Shown here in pieces: positions 1 to 8,618 of a stretch of DNA of 64,000 nucleotides. A program made the translations under genes and the position numbers. Source of the DNA: CG1-02-35-72 sp045046885 (GTDB taxonomy: Bacteria; Bacteroidota; Bacteroidia; Flavobacteriales; Flavobacteriaceae); assembly GCA_045046885.1 (NCBI GenBank), contig JASFYX010000053.1, forward strand, positions 22,284-86,283. The letters are read 5' to 3'. A model generated the notes under the pieces. It was not told the origin of the DNA and made no database searches. It saw only the letters and a list, made by a program, of their open reading frames with translations. The stretch's first letter is position 1; each line of letters starts with the position of its first letter.

Positions 1-1208
1 CTAACAATAGCGAAGAGCAATGGGATTATGAATACGGTGGTGCTGGATTTACACAAGGAACAGGGATTTTTGATCAAACGGGTCTAGACCCTTCCAACCC
101 TGGTAATCCACCAAACGCCCATCTTTCCGCTTTAAGCAGTAGTACAAGCTACGATTTTTACACCCGTGCTAACTGTATACCAGAAATGCAAGGAGGTGCA
201 GTTTATAGTGCTTGGTCTTCAAAATTAAACTTTACTACTTTAGACGCTTGTACAGCACCTAGTGGTGGTATGGGTAATAATATAAAACCAACTTCTTTTA
301 ATATTAATTGGGCGCCTCAAGGACCTGAATCTTCTTGGAATATTGAATATGGATTAACTGGTTATACACAAGGAGGCTCGGCTAGTCTAGGTAATTTTGT
401 GTCTACAGATAATACAGGAGGAGACTTAATTAATGGTTTAACAGCCAGTACCAGTTACGATTTTTATGTACAAGCTATTTGTAGTAGTAGTTCTACAAGT
501 TCTTGGGCAGGACCTTATACAGTAACAACAGCCGCCTATTCTTTGGGTTGGTATAATTTACAATGGCCTCAAAATGGTAGTATTAACGCTGGAGATACAT
601 ATGATGTTTATGCGCAAGTGTATTCAGAGCAAAAGACAGATGTATCTGGTCAAACAGCTGCAGCCACAGATATAAAAGTTTGGATTGGTTGGAGTGCAAC
701 AGATACAAATCCAAATACTTGGCCCGAATCTAATTGGATACAGACTACTTTTAATACAGCTTCTTTATCTGCTAATAATGATGAATATATGCTCAACTTA
801 GGTGCTACACTTACAACAGCTGGCACTTATTATTATGCCAGTCGTTTCCAATTATTTACTGAGGCGGTTGTATATGGAGGATTCGGAGGCCCTTGGAGTG
901 GTATAAGTACAGCAAGTGGTGCTAATGTATCAGGTGTCTTAACCGTTACAGGCACTTTAGCTGTTGGCAATCAGGTTATAGAAGGTTTTAACTTTTATCC
1001 TAATCCTTTAAAAGATAACATGACACTTAATGCGCAAGAAAATATAGAACAAGTGGAACTCTATAATTTATTGGGTCAGCAAGTTATGATAAAACAACCT
1101 AATGTTAGTACCTACCAAATAAATATGAGTACCCTTAAGACGGGCGTTTATTTTATGAAAGTAAAAGTAGGTGACAAAACAGGCACTTATAAAGTAGTTA
1201 AACAATAG
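1..1208 (+). CDS. Secreted FN3-repeat protein with T9SS sorting domain, 3' part only
   Basis: The reading frame is open from the window edge (codons begin at base 3), so this is the C-terminal part of a larger protein; the internal ATG at 186 is not the start. Two fibronectin-III-like repeats are visible, each with a W..EYG..G(F/Y)TQG core and an S-T-SYDFY strand, followed by a beta-rich stretch. The last ~75 residues form a type A type IX secretion sorting domain: FYPNP, then a strand ending in LLGQQV, then LKTGVYFMKV and a basic tail, KVVKQ. Such proteins are exported through the outer membrane by the T9SS and cut and anchored or released at the surface. FN3 repeats suggest adhesion or polymer binding; the catalytic part, if any, lies outside the window. 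Confidence 0.9.
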   Translation, partial: NNSEEQWDYEYGGAGFTQGTGIFDQTGLDPSNPGNPPNAHLSALSSSTSYDFYTRANCIPEMQGGAVYSAWSSKLNFTTLDACTAPSGGMGNNIKPTSFNINWAPQGPESSWNIEYGLTGYTQGGSASLGNFVSTDNTGGDLINGLTASTSYDFYVQAICSSSSTSSWAGPYTVTTAAYSLGWYNLQWPQNGSINAGDTYDVYAQVYSEQKTDVSGQTAAATDIKVWIGWSATDTNPNTWPESNWIQTTFNTASLSANNDEYMLNLGATLTTAGTYYYASRFQLFTEAVVYGGFGGPWSGISTASGANVSGVLTVTGTLAVGNQVIEGFNFYPNPLKDNMTLNAQENIEQVELYNLLGQQVMIKQPNVSTYQINMSTLKTGVYFMKVKVGDKTGTYKVVKQ

Positions 1209-1230
1209 ATTTTTTGAAACACAGTTTTAA

Positions 1231-1256
1231 AGGCCCTGCTATAGCGGGGCTTTTTT
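1231..1256 (+). terminator. Intrinsic terminator after the T9SS protein
   Basis: A 7-bp GC-rich stem (GCCCTGC / GCGGGGC, one G-U pair) with a TATA loop is followed by six T. It lies 23 bp after the stop codon, the expected place for a Rho-independent terminator. Confidence 0.85.
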
Positions 1257-1267
1257 GTATTTTGGAT

Positions 1268-1295
1268 GTCATATTGAGCGGAGTCGAAATATCTC
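1268..1295 (+). repeat. Dispersed GTCA..TGAGCGGAGTCGAA repeat, copy 1
   Basis: First of four copies in the window sharing GTCAnnnTGAGCGgAGTCGAAg; the others are at 11909, 50178 and 51111. All are intergenic and on the plus strand. Repeats with this core are widespread in Bacteroidota intergenic DNA and behave like REP elements. Confidence 0.7.
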
Positions 1296-1317
1296 AATTC
1301 TTTTGACGAGAAATGTT

Positions 1318-1348
1318 TTCAGGGTTTCACTTAAAGTGAAGCTCTGAA
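1318..1348. repeat. Imperfect hairpin
   Basis: The arms 1318-1331 and 1335-1348 pair over 14 positions with two G-U pairs around a 3-nt loop. It lies between the REP-like repeat and the perfect palindrome. It has no T-tract, so it is not a simple terminator. Confidence 0.55.
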
Positions 1349-1360
1349 TAATTACTACTA

Positions 1361-1392
1361 TTGATACGATGACTCCGAAGTCATCGTATCAA
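1361..1392. repeat. Perfect 14-bp palindrome, family ATACGATGACT, copy 1
   Basis: The arms TTGATACGATGACT and AGTCATCGTATCAA surround a CCGA loop. The same 11-bp core recurs in the hairpin at 4259-4291, so this is a repeat family rather than a chance stem. Confidence 0.8.
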
Positions 1393-1540
1393 TTTCAATA
1401 AGAATGGAATTCTTCACTACTAACATGATTTTGTTATAGTATTTTAAACTCAGATTAATAGAATAGACAATATCAAAAAGTTATTAAACTAAAATTCTGA
1501 AATTTTAAGTAAGTCATCACTGAGTTAAAATCTAAATAAT

Positions 1541-1548
1541 TATATTTG
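1541..1548 (+). promoter_or_regulatory. -7 promoter box of the GT2 gene
   Basis: TATATTTG matches the Bacteroidota consensus TAnnTTTG. It overlaps the leftmost possible TTG start (1546), which argues that translation starts at the TTG at 1570. No clear -33 TTG was found at the usual spacing. Confidence 0.5.
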
Positions 1549-1569
1549 ATTTTTATAACACATAGCACT

Positions 1570-2565
1570 TTGCAAGACCTGTCGTTCTCTATTATTATTC
1601 CCGTTTACAACCGTCCTCAAGAAATTGAGGGACTATTAAAAAGCCTTGTTTCACAAGATTTTAAAAATTCATTCGAAGTTGTTATTATAGAAGATGGTTC
1701 ATCGATTAAGGCAGAAACTGTAGTTAAGAAATATCATAAGAATCTTAATATCAATTATCTTTTTAAAGAAAATTCGGGTCCGGGATTGAGTCGGAATTTT
1801 GGTATGAAAAAAGCCCAAGGGAATTATTTTATCATTTTAGATTCTGATGTTATTGTGCCCAAACACTATTTATCGGTTGTAGCCAAAACTTTAAAAACCA
1901 ATTTTACTGATGCTTTTGGCGGACCCGATGCGGCACATCCTTCGTTTAGCGTCATTCAAAAAGCCATTAATTACAGTATGACATCTGTATTGACAACAGG
2001 TGGTTTACGCGGTCATAAAAACAACACTCATTTTCAACCGCGGAGTTTTAATATGGGTTTGTCTAAAAAGGCTTTTGAAGCTATAGGTGGCTTTACAAAA
2101 CAGCGCATAGGCGAAGACATAGACCTCACTTTTAGATTGTGGCAAAGTGGTTTTAAAACGCAGTTTGTAGCCAAAGCTTTTGTCTATCATAAACGACGTG
2201 CTAATTTTGAACAATTTTTTAATCAGACTTACAGTTTTGGTAAAGCCCGCCCAATTCTAAATAAACAACATAAAAATACAGCCAAACTGACCTACTGGTT
2301 TCCGAGTATTTTTGTCATAGGATTTGTGCTGAGTATTATTATATTTCCGTTTTTTCAAATCCTGACGGCTTTATATCTGCTTTACTTTTTACTTATTTTT
2401 ATGCATTCATTAACCATAAATAAAAATATTTTAGTAGCTTTTTTAAGTATTTATACAACATTGATACAAATGTTTGGTTACGGATTGGGTTTCTTACAAT
2501 CGCAATTTAATTTGCACATTTTAGGTAAATCGCCACAAGAGACTTTTCCTAAAATGTTTGTATAA
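1570..2565 (+). CDS. Family 2 glycosyltransferase, membrane-associated
   Basis: A GT-A fold inverting glycosyltransferase that would transfer a sugar from a nucleotide-sugar donor, for example to a surface polysaccharide or glycolipid. The N-terminus reads SIIIPVYNRP, then an EDGSS motif, a DSDV metal-binding DxD-type motif, and further on a GEDIDLTFR acceptor/base segment. Two or three hydrophobic helices near the C-terminus anchor it in the membrane. The frame is open from a TTG at 1546, but that codon lies inside a promoter box. TTG at 1570 gives MQDLSFSIIIPVYN, which suits the family better. Substrate cannot be told from sequence. Confidence 0.85.
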   Translation: MQDLSFSIIIPVYNRPQEIEGLLKSLVSQDFKNSFEVVIIEDGSSIKAETVVKKYHKNLNINYLFKENSGPGLSRNFGMKKAQGNYFIILDSDVIVPKHYLSVVAKTLKTNFTDAFGGPDAAHPSFSVIQKAINYSMTSVLTTGGLRGHKNNTHFQPRSFNMGLSKKAFEAIGGFTKQRIGEDIDLTFRLWQSGFKTQFVAKAFVYHKRRANFEQFFNQTYSFGKARPILNKQHKNTAKLTYWFPSIFVIGFVLSIIIFPFFQILTALYLLYFLLIFMHSLTINKNILVAFLSIYTTLIQMFGYGLGFLQSQFNLHILGKSPQETFPKMFV

Positions 2566-2591
2566 AAGCCGACACTAAATTTGTATTTTTG
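2557..2591 (+). promoter_or_regulatory. Promoter of the CBS gene
   Basis: TTTG at 2557-2560, a 23-bp spacer and TATTTTTG at 2584-2591 fit the Bacteroidota -33/-7 promoter. The start codon is 20 bp downstream. The -33 box overlaps the 3' end of the preceding gene. Confidence 0.6.
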
Positions 2592-2611
2592 CCCCACATT
2601 TAAAGAAATTT

Positions 2612-3973
2612 ATGGAGTACGCTCAAAATATATTAGGAACAATTGGTAATACACCACTTGTTAAACTCAACAAAATTGTAGAAAGTGTTGACGCTTTAGT
2701 TTTGGCTAAAGTCGAAACTTTTAATCCTGGGAACTCAGCAAAAGACCGTATGGCTTTAAAGATGATTGAAGATGCCGAAGCCAATGGTAGTTTAAAACCT
2801 GGCGGTACAATTATAGAAGGCACTTCGGGTAACACCGGTATGGGTTTGGCTATGGTAGCCACTTTAAAAGGCTACAAACTTATTTGTGTTATGGCCGACA
2901 AACAATCTAAAGAAAAGGTTGATATTTTACGTGCTGTTGGAGCTGAAGTAATCGTTTGTCCAACGGCAGTTGAGCCAGATGATCCACGTTCTTATTATTC
3001 TGTTTCTAAAAGATTGGCTGCAGAAACGCCCAATTCTTGGTATGCAAATCAATACGATAATTTATCAAACTCATTGGCACATTACGAGAGTACAGGACCC
3101 GAAATTTGGAAACAAACTGAAGGTAAAATCACCCATTTTGTAGTAGGTGTAGGTACTGGAGGTACAGTTTCTGGTATTGGTAAATATTTAAAAGAGCAGA
3201 ATCCAAATGTTAAAATATGGGGTATAGATACCTATGGCTCTGTATTTAAAAAATACCACGAAACGGGTGTTTTTGATGAAAATGAAATATATTCTTATAT
3301 AACCGAAGGTATTGGCGAAGATATTTTACCTAAGAATGTCGACTTTAGTGTGATAGATGGTTTTACAAAAGTAACCGATAAAGATGCCGCCGTTTACACG
3401 CGGAAATTGGCTATTGACGAAGGTATTTTTGTGGGCAATTCTGCCGGTGCTGCCATTAAAGGCTTATTGCAACTTAAAGAACATTTTAAACCAGAGGACG
3501 TGGTTGTTATACTTTTCCATGATCACGGGAGTCGTTATGTTGGTAAAATGTTTAATGACGCATGGATGCGCGAACGGGGCTTTTTAGACGAAGACATTAC
3601 TGTTGCTGCCGATTTGATTAAGAGTCATAATAACAGGCCACTTATTTCTGTTAAAACCGAAGAGCTTGTGTCTCATGCTATAGATCGTATGCGTCAATAT
3701 GAAATATCGCAATTACCTGTTTCTGATGCCAATGGTTTTGTGGGGTCTTTAGACGAAAGTCAGTTGTTTAATCTTTATTTTGAAGATAAAAATATTGCCG
3801 ACTTACCTATAAAGGATGTTATGCAAAAACCTTTTCCCGTAGTTAAAATGATGACTAAAGTAGAAGAAGTCTCTAAACTTATCAATAAAGAGAATCAAGC
3901 CGTTTTGGTAGATTTATCTAATGGTAAATTTGACATTATTACCAAGCATGATATTGTACGGACAATTCATTAA
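2612..3973 (+). CDS. Cystathionine beta-synthase (PLP enzyme with C-terminal CBS pair)
   Basis: A fold-type II PLP enzyme that condenses serine (or O-acetylserine) with homocysteine or sulfide. The PLP lysine is K44 in NSAKDR, the substrate loop is TSGNTG (71-76), and the phosphate loop is GVGTGGT near 190. After ~residue 335 come two CBS-domain motifs (SQLPVSDANGFVGSL and a second half ending in DIITKHDIVRTIH), the Bateman module that regulates such enzymes. At 453 aa it has the length of bacterial CBS enzymes without a heme domain. It is monocistronic with its own promoter. A paralogue lacking the CBS pair is at 30431. Cysteine synthase activity is the main alternative. Confidence 0.9.
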   Translation: MEYAQNILGTIGNTPLVKLNKIVESVDALVLAKVETFNPGNSAKDRMALKMIEDAEANGSLKPGGTIIEGTSGNTGMGLAMVATLKGYKLICVMADKQSKEKVDILRAVGAEVIVCPTAVEPDDPRSYYSVSKRLAAETPNSWYANQYDNLSNSLAHYESTGPEIWKQTEGKITHFVVGVGTGGTVSGIGKYLKEQNPNVKIWGIDTYGSVFKKYHETGVFDENEIYSYITEGIGEDILPKNVDFSVIDGFTKVTDKDAAVYTRKLAIDEGIFVGNSAGAAIKGLLQLKEHFKPEDVVVILFHDHGSRYVGKMFNDAWMRERGFLDEDITVAADLIKSHNNRPLISVKTEELVSHAIDRMRQYEISQLPVSDANGFVGSLDESQLFNLYFEDKNIADLPIKDVMQKPFPVVKMMTKVEEVSKLINKENQAVLVDLSNGKFDIITKHDIVRTIH

Positions 3974-4258
3974 AAAACTTGTTGTACATTTAAATTTAAT
4001 ACTTATAACTCAGGTTTATATGTTGTACCTAAAGGCACAATAAACAATTCACTTTTTTAAAATTACCGATATGACGTCCCTAACGGGACATTATATAATA
4101 GTTTACGTCCCTTAGGGACGAAATATATGTAGTATAGAGATGAGGATGTGCAGATTTGTGCCGTAGGTACAACATATTAGATAGTAATTTATAAAATTCC
4201 CTACCATTTTTATTAATTCACAACGGATTTAAAAATTAAATTCACACCGATGACTCAT
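3974..4258. other. Gene-free gap with nested inverted repeats
   Basis: The 321-bp gap between convergent genes (3974-4294) is filled by structured repeats: outer arms near 4019-4040 and 4156-4175, two inner GTCCC/GGGAC hairpins, and the palindrome at 4259-4291. No ORF or RNA gene was recognised. Confidence 0.7.
4019..4175. repeat. Nested inverted-repeat element (MITE/REP-like)
   Basis: The outer arms are 4019-4040 (TATGTTGTACCTaaaGGCACAA) and 4155-4175 (reverse-complementary with a one-base gap). Inside are two hairpins: GTCCC-taac-GGGAC at 4076-4089 and CGTCCC-tta-GGGACG at 4106-4120. The arrangement resembles a small non-autonomous mobile element or REP cluster; no transposase is nearby. 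Confidence 0.6.
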
Positions 4259-4291
4259 ATTCATACGATGACTCAAAGTCATCGTATGAAT
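4259..4291. repeat. Perfect 15-bp palindrome, family ATACGATGACT, copy 2
   Basis: The arms ATTCATACGATGACT and AGTCATCGTATGAAT flank a CAA loop. It shares its core with 1361-1392. It ends 3 bp past the stop codon of the minus-strand redoxin gene, so it may protect or terminate that transcript, although no T-tract follows. Confidence 0.8.
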
Positions 4292-4294
4292 TAA

Positions 4295-5155
4295 TTAAAC
4301 CTTTTTGAAAGTACCATCTAGTATTTGTAAAAACACTTCTGGTTCGGGGCGTACCCTGTAATTGTCGGTTAAATCTACAAAGAGAATTTTGCTATTTTTA
4401 TCACAAATAACAAGTGTGGGCATAACGGTATCTGAATCGTAACCTAAAACCTGCATTCCGGCCGGTAAGCCGTTTTTATGAAAAATACCCAATTGTTTGG
4501 CGACTTTATTCTTAACATCGACTAAAAAATTAAATTTCACATCGAATTTTTTTGCCAATCCTTTTGTGAAATGGTGGGGTTGTGGACTCACCAAAACTAC
4601 TTGTGCACCGCGTTCTTCTAAAGTTTTATATTGTTGTACCAATTCTTTTATTTGTGCCATACAAATAGGACACCAATTGCCGCGGTAAAACATAAAGATG
4701 ACGGGATTACCTTTAAAAGAAGAAGACTTTATCTTGTTTTTAGCACCATCTTCTAATTCAAAATTAGGTAATTGTAAACCGATTTCTAATATATCAGAAG
4801 AACGTTTGCCAAATCTTGAGTACCAAAAGACGTATAAAAACCAACCAATGGTTAAAGCAATGGCGGGTATAAGGTGTATTTTATTTAAAGGACTGTTGTA
4901 AAATCCGTAAAGCACAAGAAAGAGTCCGATTAAAATGATAGATGAACGCAACCACATATTAGGACTTGTACGGGCTGTATTGTGTAATAACATCGCTTTA
5001 GCGAATAAAAAACTTATGGTAAAACTTACCATAACATTGCCTAAAAAAATAAAATTAAATCCGTTTGTTATGAGTAGATAAGCATATAAAAGCATTAAAA
5101 TAGCGGCACTATTTATAAAAAGCATCACAAAAATGGATTTCAGTTTATTTTCCAT
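4295..5155 (-). CDS. Membrane-anchored AhpC/TSA-type redoxin
   Basis: The first ~113 residues hold four hydrophobic helices. The C-terminal ~165 residues are a thioredoxin-fold domain of the peroxiredoxin (AhpC/TSA) type, probably facing the periplasm. The active site is GNWCPIC (C162 and C165), a CxxC that would support thiol-disulfide exchange more readily than a one-Cys peroxidase. A cis-Pro-like segment (VMPTLVICD) follows. It may reduce periplasmic disulfides or peroxides using electrons passed across the membrane. It is convergent with the CBS gene and divergent from the DUF2851 gene, 55 bp apart. Partner and substrate are unknown. Confidence 0.75.
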   Translation of the reverse strand: MENKLKSIFVMLFINSAAILMLLYAYLLITNGFNFIFLGNVMVSFTISFLFAKAMLLHNTARTSPNMWLRSSIILIGLFLVLYGFYNSPLNKIHLIPAIALTIGWFLYVFWYSRFGKRSSDILEIGLQLPNFELEDGAKNKIKSSSFKGNPVIFMFYRGNWCPICMAQIKELVQQYKTLEERGAQVVLVSPQPHHFTKGLAKKFDVKFNFLVDVKNKVAKQLGIFHKNGLPAGMQVLGYDSDTVMPTLVICDKNSKILFVDLTDNYRVRPEPEVFLQILDGTFKKV

Positions 5156-5210
5156 AACAAATTTCTTAACTTAGTAGGCTAACTTATAAAAAATTACAGC
5201 CAATTAACAA

Positions 5211-6485
5211 ATGAAGGAAGATTTTTTACATTATGTCTGGAAATTGCAGCTTTTAAACCCTGAGATACTTTTGAGTAGTATAAATGAACCTGTCATTATT
5301 TTAAAACAAGGGCAACATAATAGTAATGAAGGCCCCGATTTTTTTAATGCTAAAATTAAAATAGGGTCGCAACTTTGGGCCGGTAACGTAGAAATTCACG
5401 TCAAATCTTCAGATTGGTATGTACACCATCACGAAACAGACCCTAATTACGATTCGGTAATTTTACATGTGGTTTGGGAAAATGACGCTGAAATATTTAG
5501 AGCCGATAATACCCCAATACCTACCTTGGTTTTAAAAGATTATATGGCAACATCTGTGCTAAACAATTATAGGAATCTTTTAAATAAATCCGAAAAGTGG
5601 ATTAACTGTGAAAAGCACATTGCCGAGGTAGATGGTTTTATTTTAAACAATTGGTTAGAGCACCTTTTTATTGAGAGGTTAGAACAAAAAGCTTTCTTAA
5701 TGACATCACTTTTAAAAGAAACAGCCAATGATTGGGAAGCGGTTTTGTTTGTTTTATTGGCTAAGAATTTTGGGCTTAAAGTCAACGGTGAGGCTTTTTT
5801 AAATATGGCGAAGTCGGTTGATTTTAATGTGGTGAGAAAAATTAGGACAAATAAACAGGATTTAGAAGCCCTGTTTTTAGGGATGGGTAATTTACTTGAC
5901 AAAGCCGTAGATGTCAATTATTACAAAACTTTAAAAACCCAATTCGATTATTTAAAAGTCAAATTCAAATTACAACCCGCATTGACGTCAAAGATTCAAT
6001 TTTTTAGATTGCGGCCTGATAATTTTCCGACCATAAGATTGGCACAATTGGCGGTACTGTACAGCAAGCACACCAATTTATTTTCGTTGTTAATTGACGT
6101 CAAAAAACCTGAAGAAATCTACAAAGCCTTTACTGTAGAAATTTCAGATTTTTGGACAAGTCACTACACATTTACATCAGAAAAAACGGGTAAACGCTCT
6201 AAGAAATTATCAAAACCCTTTATAGATTTGCTTATAATTAATACAATTGTGCCCTTACAATTTGTGTATCAAAAGCACATAGGTAAGTCAAATTCTGAAA
6301 AGATAATCGGACTTTTACAACAAATTAAACCAGAGAAAAACAGTATTATAACCAAGTTTAAAACTTTGGGTTTGTCAGTTGAAAATGCCTTTACAAGCCA
6401 AGCATTATTACAACTTAAAAACAATTATTGTGCTAAAAATAATTGTTTACACTGTAAAATTGGCCATAATTTAATTGCGAATTAA
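5211..6485 (+). CDS. DUF2851 family protein
   Basis: A 424-aa cytosolic protein recognised as DUF2851, a family common in Bacteroidota and of unknown function. Typical features are the N-terminal EDFLHYVWKLQLL, the GQHNSNEGPDFFNAKI segment with conserved polar residues, and the VEIHVKSSDWYVHHH strand. A C-terminal Cys cluster (C-x4-C-x2-C in YCAKNNCLHCKIG) could bind a metal. The acidic and His residues in the N-terminal half look catalytic or nucleic-acid-binding, but no activity is established here. It precedes menD by 67 bp on the same strand. Confidence 0.85.
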   Translation: MKEDFLHYVWKLQLLNPEILLSSINEPVIILKQGQHNSNEGPDFFNAKIKIGSQLWAGNVEIHVKSSDWYVHHHETDPNYDSVILHVVWENDAEIFRADNTPIPTLVLKDYMATSVLNNYRNLLNKSEKWINCEKHIAEVDGFILNNWLEHLFIERLEQKAFLMTSLLKETANDWEAVLFVLLAKNFGLKVNGEAFLNMAKSVDFNVVRKIRTNKQDLEALFLGMGNLLDKAVDVNYYKTLKTQFDYLKVKFKLQPALTSKIQFFRLRPDNFPTIRLAQLAVLYSKHTNLFSLLIDVKKPEEIYKAFTVEISDFWTSHYTFTSEKTGKRSKKLSKPFIDLLIINTIVPLQFVYQKHIGKSNSEKIIGLLQQIKPEKNSIITKFKTLGLSVENAFTSQALLQLKNNYCAKNNCLHCKIGHNLIAN

Positions 6486-6552
6486 TCCTGTTTTTAAATA
6501 GGATTAGCTTTAAATATTTTTAAATTTACAGTCGTTTAACCAGCAAATCTAT

Positions 6553-8214
6553 ATGCCACAATCTGACAAAGTTTTAGCCCGTTTATTAGAGAAAGCGTGT
6601 CGTACTTTTAATGTAGATAATATTGTCATTTCGCCGGGGTCGCGCAATGCCCCACTTATAATTGAATTTACAGACAATGTTCGCTATAATACATATAGTC
6701 TTGTTGATGAGCGTTCTGCGGCTTTTTTTGCTCTAGGCATAGCGCAACAAACCAAAAAGCCTGTCATTTTGTTTTGTACATCAGGTTCTGCTTTATTGAA
6801 TTATTATCCGGCTGTAGCCGAAGCTTTTTATAGCAATATTCCTTTAATAATAGTATCGGCTGATAGGCCTAAAGATAAAATTGATATAGCTGATGGTCAA
6901 ACTATCCGCCAAGAAAATGTCTTTGCCAATCACAGTCTTTATAATGCCAATTTGGTTGTGGATAATGATGTGCTACAACAAAACGCAGTACTAATTGAAA
7001 AAGCACTTAATGTGGCTATAAACAAAAAAGGTCCTGTTCATATAAATGTGCCATTTGAAGAGCCACTTTACAGTACAACTGATGTTGAAACGGTAAAATT
7101 ACCGTCGTTTAATTGTGAACAGCAAGAAATAAACGACGCGCAAAATCTTTCTAAATTAGTTACTAGTTGGAATAAAGCAAAGGCCAAAATAGTTTTGGTT
7201 GGAGTTAACGATTTTAATAAAGATTTAAATAATACTTTGGCGCAATTAGCTGATGATCCATCGGTAATTGTATTGACAGAATCCACGTCAAATCTTCATT
7301 GTAAATTTTTTATAAATACTATTGACAACTTAATTTTCTCTTTAGAGGATATACGATTAGAATCTTTTAAACCCGATTTATTACTCACATTTGGTGGGAT
7401 GGTGGTTTCTAAACGCATCAAGCAATTTCTAAGAAAATTCAGTCCGCAGAAGCATTATCACATTTCCAAATACGTGGCTCCAGATACTTATTTTTGCTTA
7501 ACAGCCCAAATTAAGACAGAAGCTTTAACGGTCTTTAAGAGATTGTTAAAAAACACTTCATTTGTAGAAAGTAATTACAGAAATTTGTGGGAGCAACGTA
7601 AGATTGAAGTCGCAAAAACACATCAAAAATTCTTTAGAGACATTCCGTATGCCGATTTAAGTGTTTTTAATAGCCTTATTAAAAATTTACCCCAACATGG
7701 TATGTTGCAATTGGCAAACAGTTCAGTTATTAGATATACGCAGTTATTTGATTTACCAAAGGGTTTACAGGTTTATTGCAATCGCGGTACGAGTGGTATT
7801 GACGGCAGTATGAGTACGGCCATTGGTGCAGCGGTAGCAAGTACACAACAAACTACTTTTATTACAGGTGACTTGAGTTTTTTTTACGACAGCAATGCTT
7901 TGTGGAATAAATATATTCCGGCTAATTTTAGAATTATTTTAATCAATAATGGGGGTGGCGGTATTTTTAGAATTTTACCCGGCCCGCAGACCACAAGAGC
8001 ACTCGATTATTTTGAAGCCCCACATAATTTAACAGCTAAACATTTATGTGATATGTATAATTTAGATTATACTATTTCGACTGATAAAGAGAACCTAGAA
8101 AAAGCTTTAAATACTTTTTTTAATAAAAGCAATCAGCCCAAATTACTGGAAATAAAAACACCTCGCACATTAAATGACAAGGTGTTAAAAGATTATTTTA
8201 AGATTTTGAAATAA
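6553..8214 (+). CDS. menD: MenD, SEPHCHC synthase (menaquinone biosynthesis)
   Basis: A thiamine-diphosphate enzyme that joins 2-oxoglutarate to isochorismate to give 2-succinyl-5-enolpyruvyl-6-hydroxy-3-cyclohexene-1-carboxylate. The N-terminal pyrimidine-binding domain has ISPGSRNAPL and the catalytic-Glu region YSLVDERSAAFFALG. The C-terminal PP domain has GTSGIDGSMSTAIGAA and the ThDP/Mg motif GDLSFFYD...ILINNGGGGIF. The 553-aa length fits MenD. menB (11004) and menA (51166) are also in the window, so the pathway is present but scattered. The 3' end overlaps the next, convergent gene by 17 bp. Confidence 0.95.
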   Translation: MPQSDKVLARLLEKACRTFNVDNIVISPGSRNAPLIIEFTDNVRYNTYSLVDERSAAFFALGIAQQTKKPVILFCTSGSALLNYYPAVAEAFYSNIPLIIVSADRPKDKIDIADGQTIRQENVFANHSLYNANLVVDNDVLQQNAVLIEKALNVAINKKGPVHINVPFEEPLYSTTDVETVKLPSFNCEQQEINDAQNLSKLVTSWNKAKAKIVLVGVNDFNKDLNNTLAQLADDPSVIVLTESTSNLHCKFFINTIDNLIFSLEDIRLESFKPDLLLTFGGMVVSKRIKQFLRKFSPQKHYHISKYVAPDTYFCLTAQIKTEALTVFKRLLKNTSFVESNYRNLWEQRKIEVAKTHQKFFRDIPYADLSVFNSLIKNLPQHGMLQLANSSVIRYTQLFDLPKGLQVYCNRGTSGIDGSMSTAIGAAVASTQQTTFITGDLSFFYDSNALWNKYIPANFRIILINNGGGGIFRILPGPQTTRALDYFEAPHNLTAKHLCDMYNLDYTISTDKENLEKALNTFFNKSNQPKLLEIKTPRTLNDKVLKDYFKILK

Positions 8215-8614
8215 TTTTAGATTCTATAAATTGAATAAATGTTTTAGTATCTTCAATATTTTTAAAACCACCTATAATTCTATTTTTACCATTTTGCAAT
8301 TTTAAAACGACTGTGTTTTTTATTTTCCAATAATTTTTAAGACTTACTCTTTTAATATCAATATAATCAATTTCAATGGCATCAGAGCGTTTGTAAATAC
8401 CAATTAATATTATAATATCATAAATAAAAAGTAAAATAAAAAATAATATAAGAGGTTTTGAAACATTAAAATAAGTATTAAAACCACTAGCAGCAAAACT
8501 AAAACCAGTGACGATATATAAAAATTTCAACATATAATTATTAGTCTTAACATCATCATTTATATGAAGTTTGTCGTCGCTAATTATTGAGCCATGTTTA
8601 AGTGAAAATTCCAT
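8198..8614 (-). CDS. Small membrane protein, PH-like, unknown function
   Basis: A 138-aa protein with two hydrophobic helices (about residues 29-45 and 54-72), then a short beta-rich segment (EIDYIDIKRVSL, VVLKLQNGKNRIIGGF) and a C-terminal helix. This pattern resembles small bacterial PH-domain-like membrane proteins, but the match is only by eye. It sits 4 bp downstream of the peptidase gene on the same strand, so it is probably cotranscribed. Its last 17 bp overlap the 3' end of menD. Confidence 0.6.
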   Translation of the reverse strand: MEFSLKHGSIISDDKLHINDDVKTNNYMLKFLYIVTGFSFAASGFNTYFNVSKPLILFFILLFIYDIIILIGIYKRSDAIEIDYIDIKRVSLKNYWKIKNTVVLKLQNGKNRIIGGFKNIEDTKTFIQFIESKIISKS

Positions 8615-8618
8615 TAGT

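Larger units (their letters stand above)
1257..1540. other. Gene-free gap with a REP-like repeat and two hairpins
   Basis: The 337-bp gap between the T9SS gene and the glycosyltransferase (1209-1545) holds the terminator, a TGAGCGGAGTCGAA repeat (1268-1295), an imperfect 14-bp hairpin with G-U pairs (1318-1348), a perfect 14-bp palindrome (1361-1392) and a promoter box. No conserved ORF was seen. Confidence 0.7.

Noticed and set aside
186..188. ATG 186 as the start of the T9SS protein
   Set aside because: The frame is open back to the window edge and carries an FN3 repeat upstream of 186.
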